Shown: in pieces, positions 8,873 through 17,143 of the stretch
How positions within the stretch are numbered: the stretch's first letter is position 1
Layout of the letters: each line of letters begins with the position of its first letter
Assembly (NCBI GenBank): GCA_009930475.1
Contig: RZYC01000038.1
Coordinates: 1 to 37,596, forward strand
DNA from: Spartobacteria bacterium
GTDB lineage: Bacteria; Verrucomicrobiota; Kiritimatiellia; RZYC01
Reading direction: 5' to 3'
Length of the DNA stretch: 37,596 nucleotides
Program-made: the position numbers and the translations under genes
The notes under the pieces: model-generated
Told to the model about the DNA's origin: nothing
Database searches by the model: none
The model's input: only the letters and a program-made list of their open reading frames with translations

Positions 8873-8889
8873 AAAGAAGAGGAAAGACA

Positions 8890-9207
8890 TTGAAAAAAGC
8901 GTATGAAGGAATGTTCATTCTGCCCAAATCATTGAATGATGATGCGGTGGAAGAAGTGCTGTTGCAGATCCGTAAAGAAATTGAACGACTGGATGGATCA
9001 TTTGACAGCTGTGTGCGTCTGGGTAAAAAACAGTTTGCTCGTCCGATGGCGAAACAGGATTGCGGTTATTATGCGATTATCGGTTTCACCATGGAAGGCA
9101 CCAGCCTGACGTCGCTGAAAGCCAAACTGAAATTGAACGACAACGTGTTCCGTACGCAAATTCTGGTTGCACCGATAGAAGCACCGGTAGTAACCGAAGT
9201 AGCCTGA
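8890..9207 (+). CDS. rpsF: 30S ribosomal protein S6
   Basis: A 105-aa S6 with the characteristic opening KKAYEGMFILP and the central LGKKQFARPMAKQDCGYYAIIGF. The start codon is TTG at 8890, preceded by AGAGGAAAG; no in-frame ATG lies close enough to substitute. S6 binds S18 in the small-subunit platform, and rpsR is two genes downstream. The rpsF-ssb-rpsR-rplI-dnaB order is the classic bacterial arrangement. Confidence 0.95.
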   Translation: MKKAYEGMFILPKSLNDDAVEEVLLQIRKEIERLDGSFDSCVRLGKKQFARPMAKQDCGYYAIIGFTMEGTSLTSLKAKLKLNDNVFRTQILVAPIEAPVVTEVA

Positions 9208-9230
9208 TCGCTGAACCAGGTTTTTGACGT

Positions 9231-9650
9231 ATGCCTTCGCTCAACAGAGTTATCCTGATGGGTAATTTAACTCGGAATCCGGAGTTGCGCTACACGCCGT
9301 CCAACCTTGCTGTTGTCGAGTTGGGGCTGGCAGTCACGGAGCGGGTCAAAGATTCGACTACGAGTGAATGGAAAGAAAAGCCGGTTTACGTCGATGTCAC
9401 CGTATGGGGACAACAGGCAGAACGTTGCGCAAAGGTGCTCACAAAAGGATCCCCCATTGTATTGGAAGGTCGGTTGACATTCGAGCAGTGGGAAACACGA
9501 AAAGGGGAGCCTCGCAGCAAGTTGAGTGTAATCGCTAGCCGGGTGCAGTTTCTGGGAGGCATGGGAGCCCATCCCGCCGGAACAGAGTACACGGGTGAGC
9601 AAACAAACGGCCCACAGTCTGAAGCTGATAAAAAGAAACTACCTTTTTAA
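9231..9650 (+). CDS. ssb: Single-stranded DNA-binding protein
   Basis: SSB coats single-stranded DNA during replication and repair. The OB fold (about 1-105) begins with SLNRVILMGNLTRNPELRYTPSNLAVVELGLAV and includes WGQQAERCAKVLTKGSPIVLEGRL. The protein is 139 aa, short because the linker is brief. The C-terminal tip keeps the LPF end that partner proteins bind, but the residues just before it are KKK rather than the usual run of Asp. It sits between rpsF and rpsR, as in most bacteria. Confidence 0.96.
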   Translation: MPSLNRVILMGNLTRNPELRYTPSNLAVVELGLAVTERVKDSTTSEWKEKPVYVDVTVWGQQAERCAKVLTKGSPIVLEGRLTFEQWETRKGEPRSKLSVIASRVQFLGGMGAHPAGTEYTGEQTNGPQSEADKKKLPF

Positions 9651-9677
9651 AAAAAAGAACAAGAATAGGAATATATC

Positions 9678-9887
9678 ATGAGATACGAAAATAATCGTGG
9701 AACCAGAACTCCGAGAGTATTGGGTGTCATTGGCGACATTAATTACAAAGATACTGAACTTTTGAAAAAATTCATGACGGAACAGGGAAAAATTTTGCCT
9801 GCACGTCTGACGGGTGCCAACGCCAAACAGCAGCGCGATATTAAGCGGGCTATACGCCGCGCCCGTGTTGTCGGCTTAGTGCGCTAG
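9678..9887 (+). CDS. rpsR: 30S ribosomal protein S18
   Basis: A 69-aa S18. The core matches the family: [27 protein letters not shown] and the basic C-terminal segment [20 protein letters not shown]. It lacks the zinc-ligand cysteines of the C+ S18 type. It lies 27 nt after ssb and 45 nt before rplI; in the ribosome it pairs with S6, encoded two genes upstream. Confidence 0.96.
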   Translation: MRYENNRGTRTPRVLGVIGDINYKDTELLKKFMTEQGKILPARLTGANAKQQRDIKRAIRRARVVGLVR

Positions 9888-9932
9888 ACGATTTTGATTT
9901 AAGAAAAACTATGTAAAAGCAGGGGTGTCATC

Positions 9933-10382
9933 ATGGCCGTGGAAGTTATTTTATTGAAGGATGTCAAAGGACTCGGTTGCGAGGGACAGATTGTTCATGT
10001 AAATGAAGGGTATGCCCGTAACGCGCTGTTCCCTCAGAAAAAAGCAACACTGGTGACGCCGGCCGCGAAACGTGCTCTGGATAAGAAAAAAGCGGAACTG
10101 GAAGCACGGTTGCTGGCTGAAAAAGAAAACGCACGTCAGATGGCCAAGAAAATCGAGGCACTGAAATGTTCGTTTCCTGTGAAGGTGTCTGAAGATGGGA
10201 AAATGTACGGATCCATCTCGATACCTGACGTGGTCAGTTTTCTGCATCGCAGTGGATTTGAAATCGAAAAGACACAGCTTAATATGCCGGCTCACCTGAA
10301 AGAGCTGGGTACCTATGAAGTGTTTGTAAGCTTGGGAAAAAACATTACTGCGAGTCTCAGTGTTCATATCGTAGAGGAATGA
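9933..10382 (+). CDS. rplI: 50S ribosomal protein L9
   Basis: A 149-aa L9, the standard length. The N-terminal rRNA-binding domain has VILLKDVKGLGCEGQIVHVN and GYARNALFPQKKAT. A long charged helix (about 45-80) joins it to the C-terminal domain with GKMYGSISIPDVV. It ends 7 nt before dnaB. The start is ATG at 9933 with GGGGTG upstream. Confidence 0.96.
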   Translation: MAVEVILLKDVKGLGCEGQIVHVNEGYARNALFPQKKATLVTPAAKRALDKKKAELEARLLAEKENARQMAKKIEALKCSFPVKVSEDGKMYGSISIPDVVSFLHRSGFEIEKTQLNMPAHLKELGTYEVFVSLGKNITASLSVHIVEE

Positions 10383-10389
10383 TATACAT

Positions 10390-11820
10390 ATGAGCAGACC
10401 CGGTGCATCAGAGATCAGGCGTGTTCCGCCCTACAGCGAGGAAGCTGAAAAAGGTGTGCTGGGATCGATTCTACTCGATTACGGTCGGGTTATTGACTTG
10501 TGTAATGAAAAGCCACTGACTGTAGAATCATTCTATAATTCGTCGCACCAGCTGATTTACGAGGCGGTTCTCAAGATGACTCGAGAGAACCGCCCGATTG
10601 ATTTATTGACCCTCGGTAATACGCTCAAGGATGCGGATTTGCTGGATCAATGCGGCGGGCGAGCCTACCTGGAAGAACTGGTCGATTCGACGCCGACGGA
10701 TTTACACGCCACCTACTACATCGATATTGTTCATCAGAAGTTCCTTCGTCGCTGCATCATTGATGTGGCGAAAGATTCTATTGAGGAATGTTATACCTCC
10801 GATGCAACGTCGCAGGAAGTCCTTAGTAATGTAGAACAGAATATTTTTGAAATATCGAACAAGCAGCGGGTTGGGCTTGTTCCCTGGCGTGAAATGATCA
10901 CCAACTGTATGCAGGGCATCGACGAGATGCTGCAGCAGCAGAAAAATATCGTGGGTATCTCGTCGGGGTTTAGAGATATCGACCGGAAATTATTGGGATT
11001 GAAGGGCGGTGATATGATTGTGCTGGCGGCACGTCCTTCTATGGGAAAAACATCGCTGGCACTGAATATTGCGGAACGCATCGCCACGCCGTGGCTTACC
11101 GATGACGTGGGACGTCCTGTTGCTGTTTTCAGTTTGGAAATGCCCTACGACCAACTTGTAAAACGTATGTTGTGTTCGCGTGCCCGCGTACCCGCCGGAA
11201 AAATCATGGGCGGAAGCCATTTGAATAAGAATCTGCATCACCAACTGATTGGTGCGGCAGACGCCTTATCCAAAGCCCCGTTTTATTTGGATGATACGGC
11301 CGGACTGGATGTGGTGGAGCTGGTTTCGAGGGCGCGACGCATGAAACAGCGTTACCATATCGAAATCGTAGTGATTGATTATCTCCAGCTATTAAAATGC
11401 GATTCCAAAGCATCGCAGGGGCGCCAGCTCGAAGTGGCGGCTATTTCCGGGATGATTAAGGCCATGGCAAAAAATTTAAATGTGCCCGTGCTGGTGCTGA
11501 GTCAGTTGAGTCGTGCGTCGGAAAGCAGAGACCGCCACCAGAGACCGCAACTTTCAGACTTGCGTGATTCCGGTTCCATTGAACAGGATGCGGATGTTGT
11601 GCTCATGCTGCGGAGACCGTCGCGGATTCCTGGCGACGAACGCTCCGACGATCAGTCACTGGCGATTTTAGATATAGCAAAAAATAGAAACGGGCCGACC
11701 GGCGAACTGGAGTTGAATTTCTTAGGTGAATGTACTAGGTTTGATGATCGTACACAGCACGGGGTCGACCCGGGAGAAATGGTGGACGAGGACGACGAGG
11801 ACGGAGGATTTGAATTGTGA
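10390..11820 (+). CDS. dnaB: Replicative DNA helicase DnaB
   Basis: The hexameric fork helicase, 476 aa and full length with no intein. The N-terminal primase-interacting domain starts with RVPPYSEEAEKGVLGSILLD. The RecA-like motor has Walker A ARPSMGKTSLALNIA, the Walker B-like IVVIDYLQLL, and the conserved VLSQLSRASESR and LSDLRDSGSIEQDADVVL segments. The C-terminus is very acidic (DEDDEDGG). Its TGA overlaps the GTG start of bamA, coupling replication and outer-membrane genes in one transcript. Confidence 0.97.
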   Translation: MSRPGASEIRRVPPYSEEAEKGVLGSILLDYGRVIDLCNEKPLTVESFYNSSHQLIYEAVLKMTRENRPIDLLTLGNTLKDADLLDQCGGRAYLEELVDSTPTDLHATYYIDIVHQKFLRRCIIDVAKDSIEECYTSDATSQEVLSNVEQNIFEISNKQRVGLVPWREMITNCMQGIDEMLQQQKNIVGISSGFRDIDRKLLGLKGGDMIVLAARPSMGKTSLALNIAERIATPWLTDDVGRPVAVFSLEMPYDQLVKRMLCSRARVPAGKIMGGSHLNKNLHHQLIGAADALSKAPFYLDDTAGLDVVELVSRARRMKQRYHIEIVVIDYLQLLKCDSKASQGRQLEVAAISGMIKAMAKNLNVPVLVLSQLSRASESRDRHQRPQLSDLRDSGSIEQDADVVLMLRRPSRIPGDERSDDQSLAILDIAKNRNGPTGELELNFLGECTRFDDRTQHGVDPGEMVDEDDEDGGFEL

Positions 11821-14117
11821 AAAATATGAAAAAATTAATTGCGGGCATTGTTCTGTGTACAGCGGTTGTCTGTAGCAGTTTCGCGGATATCGTTAAAGAT
11901 GTGTACGTGGAAAAAAGAGGCGGCGGAGCCCTGGATACACAGTCTGTGAAAGCGTTCCTGAGTTTACGGCCAGGGGATGTTCTCACGTTGCAGACCGTAT
12001 CACAGGATTTAAAAACACTGCAGAAGTCCGGTCGTTTTTCCTATGTAGATGTGACGCGTGAGCCGACGGATGAGGGAACCGTCGTGACGTACATTGTCAC
12101 GGAAAAGCCCCGTCTGCGTAAAATTATTATTATGGGGGCCGATTCTCTGGGCAACAAAAAGGCCAGAGACATGCTGGAAATCAATATCGGGGAGTATGTG
12201 GACGATGCCAAAATGGCCGTGAATTCACAGAAACTGAAGGCGGAATACCAGACAAAGCTGTTTCCCTTTGCCACAGTAGATTGGGTCATCACAAGAGATG
12301 ATGAGCTCGGCTTAGCCGACGTTGAAGTGACGATTAATGAAGGGCTGCGGTCAGGTATCGGTTCGATTTCTTTTATTGGAAATACCGTGTTTTCCGACAA
12401 AGAACTCCAAGAGGTCATGAAAGAGACCACGCGTAAGTGGTATTCCCGGTTCACCGGCTCTGGCGTTTACAATCCCGATATACTGGCCGGCGATACCGCT
12501 AAAATTCAACAGAAGTACTTGGATGCAGGGTACCTTGATGTAAATGTGGGTACACCGATTATTGAGACCGACAAAAAAGACCAGATAGCCATCGTTATTC
12601 CTATTCAGGAGGGGCAGCAATATCAGATCGGCAGTGTGACGATTGAAGGAATCACAAAATATCCTGAGGAAACCATCGAATCGCAGCTTACCATTGCACC
12701 GGGCCAGATTGCATCTGTTGCTGAAATCAGCAAATCATCAGATCGAATCCGTGATTATTATGGACAGCGAGGATATATTTCAACCGGCGTGAGAACGGAA
12801 CGAAAGGCCAACATCCGTAAAGGGGTCGTGGACATTGACTATGCCGTTCGGGAAGGTGATTTGGCCTATATCCGCGATATCAGCATCCGGGGAAATGTAA
12901 GAACACAGGATAAGGTGATCCGCCGTGAATTAGCTGTTTATCCCGGCGAAGTGATGGATGAGGTTAAAATTCGTAAAAGCCGTACACGTCTGGATAATCT
13001 CGGCTTTTTCTCCTATGTGAACAGCTCCTACGAAACAACGTCGCTTCCCCATTATTACGATCTCTTGTTTGAAGTAGAAGAAAAGCGCACCGGACAGTTT
13101 CTTATCGGTGCCGGTTTTTCAAGCATTGATAACCTGATTGCTTTTGTTGAGCTTGGACAGGGGAACTTCGATATATTGGGTTGGCCCCGATTTACCGGTG
13201 CCGGCCAGAAAATGAAGGTTCGTCTGCAACTTGGTACAGAGCGCAGGGACGTGACGATTTCATTTGTCGAACCGTGGTTCCTAAATCGCAAACTTAAGCT
13301 GGGCGTAGATATTTTCCAGAATGAAAGTGAATACTACAGTGATGATTATGATCAGAGAAATACCGGTGCCAGTGTCAGTTTGACCAAGCCCATGTCGTCC
13401 TTCGACCGTCTGATCGGCACCTATTCGCTACAGCAGATCCGCGTGTACAATGTCGATGAGGATGCATCAGACGATATCAAGAAGGAAGAAGGGTCAAGCC
13501 TTCAGAGTCAAGTATCTGTGGCGTGGCTGCATGATTCGCGAAATAACTACTTTGTGCCTACCACCGGGTCGCGTATCAAACCCATGGTAAGCCTCTCCGG
13601 CGGGCCGCTGGGCGCGGATGTGGATATGTATAAGGTGGAGGTGCGTGCGAGCAAATATATTCCGCTCTGGCTGAATCATAATCTCGAAATGCGTGGCTGG
13701 TTTGCCTCGGTGAACAGTTATGGGAGTTCGGATGAAGTGCGTATTTTTGACCGATTATACTTAGGTGGCGGCCAGTCGCTGCGCGGTTATAAATATAGAG
13801 AAATTGGCCCAGTGGATGGTGAGGAAGAACCATTAGGCGGACAGACCGCGTGGTTTACATCACTTGAATACAGTGTTCCGATCATGCGCTCGGTTCGCGT
13901 CGCTGGATTCTATGATATCGGCATGGTTTATTCCGATGCATTCAGTTTTGATTCAGAAGATTATACAGGATCATACAATGACGATCTTGGTGTCGGTGTA
14001 CGCCTCGATATTCCCGGATTTCCGTTGCGACTGGATTACGCATGGCCGATCACTGCCGGCGACTATAACGATGATTCCAACGGACGCTTCAACTTCATGA
14101 TCGGCTATTTATTTTAA
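11817..14117 (+). CDS. bamA: Outer-membrane protein assembly factor BamA
   Basis: BamA folds beta-barrel proteins into the outer membrane. I use the GTG at 11817 because GGAGG ends 9 nt upstream; an in-frame ATG at 11826 lies 18 nt away. A signal peptide covers about residues 1-24 (hydrophobic LIAGIVLCTAVVCSSFA). About 400 residues of POTRA repeats follow, then the Omp85 barrel with VRGY-like SLRGYKYREIGP and a C-terminal strand ending GYLF, the aromatic beta-signal. At 766 aa it fits a five-POTRA protein. Skp-like and lpxD genes follow, a common outer-membrane biogenesis cluster. Confidence 0.95.
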   Translation: MKNMKKLIAGIVLCTAVVCSSFADIVKDVYVEKRGGGALDTQSVKAFLSLRPGDVLTLQTVSQDLKTLQKSGRFSYVDVTREPTDEGTVVTYIVTEKPRLRKIIIMGADSLGNKKARDMLEINIGEYVDDAKMAVNSQKLKAEYQTKLFPFATVDWVITRDDELGLADVEVTINEGLRSGIGSISFIGNTVFSDKELQEVMKETTRKWYSRFTGSGVYNPDILAGDTAKIQQKYLDAGYLDVNVGTPIIETDKKDQIAIVIPIQEGQQYQIGSVTIEGITKYPEETIESQLTIAPGQIASVAEISKSSDRIRDYYGQRGYISTGVRTERKANIRKGVVDIDYAVREGDLAYIRDISIRGNVRTQDKVIRRELAVYPGEVMDEVKIRKSRTRLDNLGFFSYVNSSYETTSLPHYYDLLFEVEEKRTGQFLIGAGFSSIDNLIAFVELGQGNFDILGWPRFTGAGQKMKVRLQLGTERRDVTISFVEPWFLNRKLKLGVDIFQNESEYYSDDYDQRNTGASVSLTKPMSSFDRLIGTYSLQQIRVYNVDEDASDDIKKEEGSSLQSQVSVAWLHDSRNNYFVPTTGSRIKPMVSLSGGPLGADVDMYKVEVRASKYIPLWLNHNLEMRGWFASVNSYGSSDEVRIFDRLYLGGGQSLRGYKYREIGPVDGEEEPLGGQTAWFTSLEYSVPIMRSVRVAGFYDIGMVYSDAFSFDSEDYTGSYNDDLGVGVRLDIPGFPLRLDYAWPITAGDYNDDSNGRFNFMIGYLF

Positions 14118-14143
14118 CGAAAACCACGAAAGAGGAAATTGCA

Positions 14144-14716
14144 ATGAAGAAAATTATCATATTGAGCACCGTAATCGCGGCATTGAGTGTGATCTGTTCT
14201 GTTCAGGCCATGGATCAAAAAATCGTCTTTGTTGACATGGAAAAGGTTTTTAATAAATACTTTAAGACTGAACTCGCGGATGCGCAGTTAAAAGAGCAGG
14301 CGGAAGAATTCAATCAGGAACGCAAAGACATGGTGGACCGTTTTGAAGGGATGCAGGAGGATTTCAATACGTTACGCGAGGAAGCACAGAATAATGCCCT
14401 GAGTGAAAAAGCGCGGGAAGAAAAACGAAAATCCGCTGAAGGTATGTTGATGGATTTGCGTGAAGAGGAAGCCAAGGTGCGCAAAATGGAAGCATCCCGC
14501 AGAAAACAGCTGGAAGATCAGCAGCGCAGAATGAGAAAGCGCATTGTGGATGAAATCAGTGAAACGATTGAAACCTATGCCCGTGAACAGGGATACGATG
14601 TGGTCTTGGATTCTTCCGGTCAGACGCTCAACGGGGTGGCTGTGGTGTTGTTTACCAGTGGTAAATATGATGTGACGGATCCCATTATTGAAATTTTGAA
14701 TAAAGGCGCAAAATAA
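14144..14716 (+). CDS. skp: OmpH/Skp-family periplasmic chaperone
   Basis: A 190-aa secreted protein. The signal peptide is about residues 1-22 (IIILSTVIAALSVICSVQA). The mature part starts KIVFVDMEKVFNKYFKT, the OmpH opening, then a long charged coiled coil (about 40-145), then YDVVLDSSGQTLNGVAVVLF, the C-terminal strand region of the family. Skp prevents aggregation of unfolded outer-membrane proteins on the way to BamA. It lies between bamA and lpxD, overlapping lpxD by one base (TAATG). It is longer than E. coli Skp, mainly in the coil. Confidence 0.9.
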   Translation: MKKIIILSTVIAALSVICSVQAMDQKIVFVDMEKVFNKYFKTELADAQLKEQAEEFNQERKDMVDRFEGMQEDFNTLREEAQNNALSEKAREEKRKSAEGMLMDLREEEAKVRKMEASRRKQLEDQQRRMRKRIVDEISETIETYAREQGYDVVLDSSGQTLNGVAVVLFTSGKYDVTDPIIEILNKGAK

Positions 14717-15759
14717 TGACATGCAGCTACTCTGCACAGCAGCTTGCAGATCGTTTCCAGCTGGAGGTCGTGGGACGGTCGGATGTGATGGTGCGCGGAG
14801 TGGAGGCACTGGGTCTGGCCGGTCCGTCTCAGGTGTCGTTTCTTGCCAACAAAAAGTATAAAGATCAGGTGCCCGTCTCTAAGGCGGGTATCGTTATTGT
14901 TTCTTGTTCCTATGATGGCGGTCGCGGTGATGCAACGACATTGCTGCTGGCTCGGAATCCGGATAAAACTTTTGGCGATGTTGCGGAGCTGTTTGCTCCG
15001 CTTCCTCGCACCTACGCGGAGGGCGTGCATCCCTCGGCTGTGGTTGCGTCTTCTGCAGAACTGGGTCGGAATGTATCTGTCGGGCCGCATTGTGTTGTGG
15101 AGGAGGGGGCGATACTGGGGGATGGCTGTGTTTTGGTTGCTCAGTGCTATATTGGTCATCATGCAAAATTAGGGTGTGACTGCAGAATGTATCCCATGGC
15201 ATCGGTTCGTGAGGAATGTGTCGTTGGGGATCGTGTCATTATGCACAATGGAGCCGTGGTGGGTAGCGACGGTTTTGGTTATGCGGTTAATGAAGATGGC
15301 AGCAGGACGAAAATTCGCCAGCTGGGTATTGTCGAAGTCGGGGATGATGTGGAAATTGGTGCCAACACGACCATTGACCGTGCACGTTTCGGTAAAACCG
15401 CGATCGGACGCGGCGTAAAAATCGACAATCTGGTGCAAATTGGACATAACGCAGTGATTGAAGATCACGTGGTGATTGTTTCTCAGGTGGGTATTTCTGG
15501 AAGTACGGTGGTGGGGGCCCATGCCGTATTGGCCGGACAGGCCGGCATTGCTGGTCATTTGCATATTGGCAAAGGGGCGATTATTGGCGGGCAGTCGGCT
15601 ATTATACAGGATGTGCCTGCGGGCAAGTTCATGTTTGGCAGTCCTGCGGTGGAGCGGAGCAAGGCCATGCGAAATCACGTTTTGACGCAGCGGCTGGGTG
15701 AGATGGTAAAAAAAATCAACGCCCTCGAAAAGGCGTTGATGAAAATCAAGGAGCGATAA
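14716..15759 (+). CDS. lpxD: UDP-3-O-acylglucosamine N-acyltransferase LpxD
   Basis: LpxD adds the second acyl chain in lipid A synthesis. The 347-aa protein has the uridine-binding N-terminal domain (PSQVSFLANKKYKDQV) and a left-handed beta-helix of hexapeptide repeats (about 100-310). The conserved GSDGFGYAV and IGHNAVIEDHVVIVSQVGISGSTVVG supply the usual catalytic-histidine region. It shows the organism makes lipid A. lpxA and fabZ do not follow, unlike in many proteobacteria. The last codons also encode a hairpin that acts on the opposite strand (15708-15740). Confidence 0.96.
   Translation: MTCSYSAQQLADRFQLEVVGRSDVMVRGVEALGLAGPSQVSFLANKKYKDQVPVSKAGIVIVSCSYDGGRGDATTLLLARNPDKTFGDVAELFAPLPRTYAEGVHPSAVVASSAELGRNVSVGPHCVVEEGAILGDGCVLVAQCYIGHHAKLGCDCRMYPMASVREECVVGDRVIMHNGAVVGSDGFGYAVNEDGSRTKIRQLGIVEVGDDVEIGANTTIDRARFGKTAIGRGVKIDNLVQIGHNAVIEDHVVIVSQVGISGSTVVGAHAVLAGQAGIAGHLHIGKGAIIGGQSAIIQDVPAGKFMFGSPAVERSKAMRNHVLTQRLGEMVKKINALEKALMKIKER
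15708..15740 (-). terminator. Rho-independent terminator for the FMN oxidoreductase gene, embedded in lpxD
   Basis: On the minus strand ATCAACGCC (15740-15732) pairs with GGCGTTGAT (15723-15715) around an 8-nt loop and is followed at once by a run of seven T. It lies 39 nt beyond the stop of the minus-strand gene at 15779. On the plus strand the sequence codes for lpxD residues and lacks a T-run, so it should stop only leftward transcription. Confidence 0.7.
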
Positions 15760-15778
15760 CTCCGACTGGCCTAAACGG

Positions 15779-16417
15779 CTAATCTACTTCAGACAGCTCG
15801 TCTGCAAGATCCTGCACCATTTCAATGGCAAACTGCTTGCGTGTCAGAGAGTCACTGAAGAACAGCGGATTCTGTCCATCGGCCCAGGCAATCTGTATAT
15901 TGTCAATACCGATAAATCCGAACGCCTCACGAAGACTGGTGGTTAGACAATCTCTCGGATCATCCTCTTTGTAGGCTCCGCCACTGGCTGCAAGTAATAC
16001 GATTTCACGCAGGTGATGCAGGGGGGTTGGTCCATGTTTGTCCATTTTAAAGGTCACATCCGGCATAAGAATCTGATCAATCCATGCTTTGAGAATCGCC
16101 GGCATGGAATAGTTCCACATAGGAGCGGTAATCACCAGGACATCGGCGGCATTGAACAGTTGACCCTGTTCTTTGGCATAGGCCATGTCGGCCAGTTCTG
16201 CATCGGTGGTGCGATACCCATCGATAAAAACAGGGAACCAGGCCCCTTTATATTGATTGTAGGATACGAACGGAGGTGGATTCTGATACAGATCGATATT
16301 ATTCAGTTCAAACTCAATGTTGTTCTCTGCCAAACGAGTAAAAAGCGCAGCCGCCATTTGCTTGGATACCGATTCATCTGTCGGCTTAGGATTGGCACAT
16401 ATGTGTAATATATTCAT
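15779..16417 (-). CDS. FMN-dependent NAD(P)H oxidoreductase, AzoR/NQO-like flavodoxin fold
   Basis: A flavodoxin-fold protein resembling AzoR-type NADH:quinone/azo reductases. The start ILHICANPKPTDESVSKQMA fits the phosphate-binding first loop, and VLVITAPMWNYSMPAILKAWIDQIL is the FMN-isoalloxazine segment, followed by TFKMDKHGPTPLHHL. Three start codons are stacked (GTG, ATG, ATG); the last, at 16415-16417, has AGGAG five nt upstream and gives about 212 aa. The natural substrate is unknown; quinone detoxification is the usual suggestion. A promoter-like pair lies upstream and a terminator lies inside lpxD, so it can be its own transcript. Confidence 0.88.
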   Translation of the reverse strand: MNILHICANPKPTDESVSKQMAAALFTRLAENNIEFELNNIDLYQNPPPFVSYNQYKGAWFPVFIDGYRTTDAELADMAYAKEQGQLFNAADVLVITAPMWNYSMPAILKAWIDQILMPDVTFKMDKHGPTPLHHLREIVLLAASGGAYKEDDPRDCLTTSLREAFGFIGIDNIQIAWADGQNPLFFSDSLTRKQFAIEMVQDLADELSEVD

Positions 16418-16455
16418 CATCACTCCTGTTTCTTCTAAATTAAATTCGAGGTGTC

Positions 16456-16484
16456 AGTATGGGAAACACCATTGATTTTGTAAA
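16456..16484 (-). promoter_or_regulatory. Candidate promoter of the FMN oxidoreductase gene
   Basis: On the minus strand TTTACA (16484-16479) and CATACT (16461-16456) are spaced by 17 nt, 39 nt before the start codon. The 9-nt sequence ATTGTAAAT nearby is part of a near-duplicate pair (around 16476-16497) that could be an operator, but this is only a pattern. Confidence 0.4.
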
Positions 16485-16486
16485 TA

Positions 16487-17143
16487 CTATTGTAAATCTT
16501 TGATTGAGGAGCGATATGCCGCGGGAACATAGGTTGATGTAGTAAAACGGGAGTTGCTTGTGGAAAGGGAGATGCGGATGGCCAGAGGAAGCGGGTCCTG
16601 TGACTGATGGTCGCCGCTTCGCCATTTTTCTCCGTCGAAGGTTTGAATTTCAAACCGCTGTACGCCTTTTAACAGAACCTGTGTGGTGACCCCTGCGGTC
16701 TCGGAGAATCCCTGCCATGGCGCAGTAATCCGTTCCAATACACTGTCCGTGCCCGTCACCTGCCGGCATTGATAGGTTGTTTTGATCACGTCGTGCCAGA
16801 ACAGCGCATCGCCATGCGAAGCATGGGGCCGGCATGTGATGCATTGCAGAGAGTGAAACGCATCACTTTGCGCTTCCACTGTTACGAATCCGTTGCTGCT
16901 GCCCGTGCCTGCGATATTATTTATGGTAAGAACCATCTGTTCCAGCACATCACTTGGGGATAATGTCTCTTTCTGACTGACCGCCTGATGGCGGAGTACC
17001 TTTTGCGCGGTGAAGTAAAAAGCGGTAAGAACAAAGACCGCCATGAACGCACAGCTGATGGCAATCAGCAGTTCGATGAGCGTGAAGGCCTGTGACGACT
17101 TTTTCGGTGCATGCCGCGACGCAGGTTGAGCAGAAGCGGTCAT
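16487..17143 (-). CDS. Type IV pilin-like (pseudopilin) protein, PilW/GspJ-like
   Basis: A prepilin-type protein of about 218 aa. After a short basic leader ending KKSSQA comes FTLIELLIAIS, the processing/methylation motif with the Glu at +5, then a hydrophobic helix (AFMAVFVLTAFYF). The rest is probably a periplasmic globular domain. Start: ATG at 17141-17143, overlapping the TGA of the FHA gene by one base; a TTG one codon earlier is possible. It should be cleaved by a PilD-type peptidase and join a pilus or type II secretion pseudopilus. No other pilus gene is close, so its machine is encoded elsewhere. The C-terminal part was not recognised. Confidence 0.85.
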   Translation of the reverse strand: MTASAQPASRHAPKKSSQAFTLIELLIAISCAFMAVFVLTAFYFTAQKVLRHQAVSQKETLSPSDVLEQMVLTINNIAGTGSSNGFVTVEAQSDAFHSLQCITCRPHASHGDALFWHDVIKTTYQCRQVTGTDSVLERITAPWQGFSETAGVTTQVLLKGVQRFEIQTFDGEKWRSGDHQSQDPLPLAIRISLSTSNSRFTTSTYVPAAYRSSIKDLQ

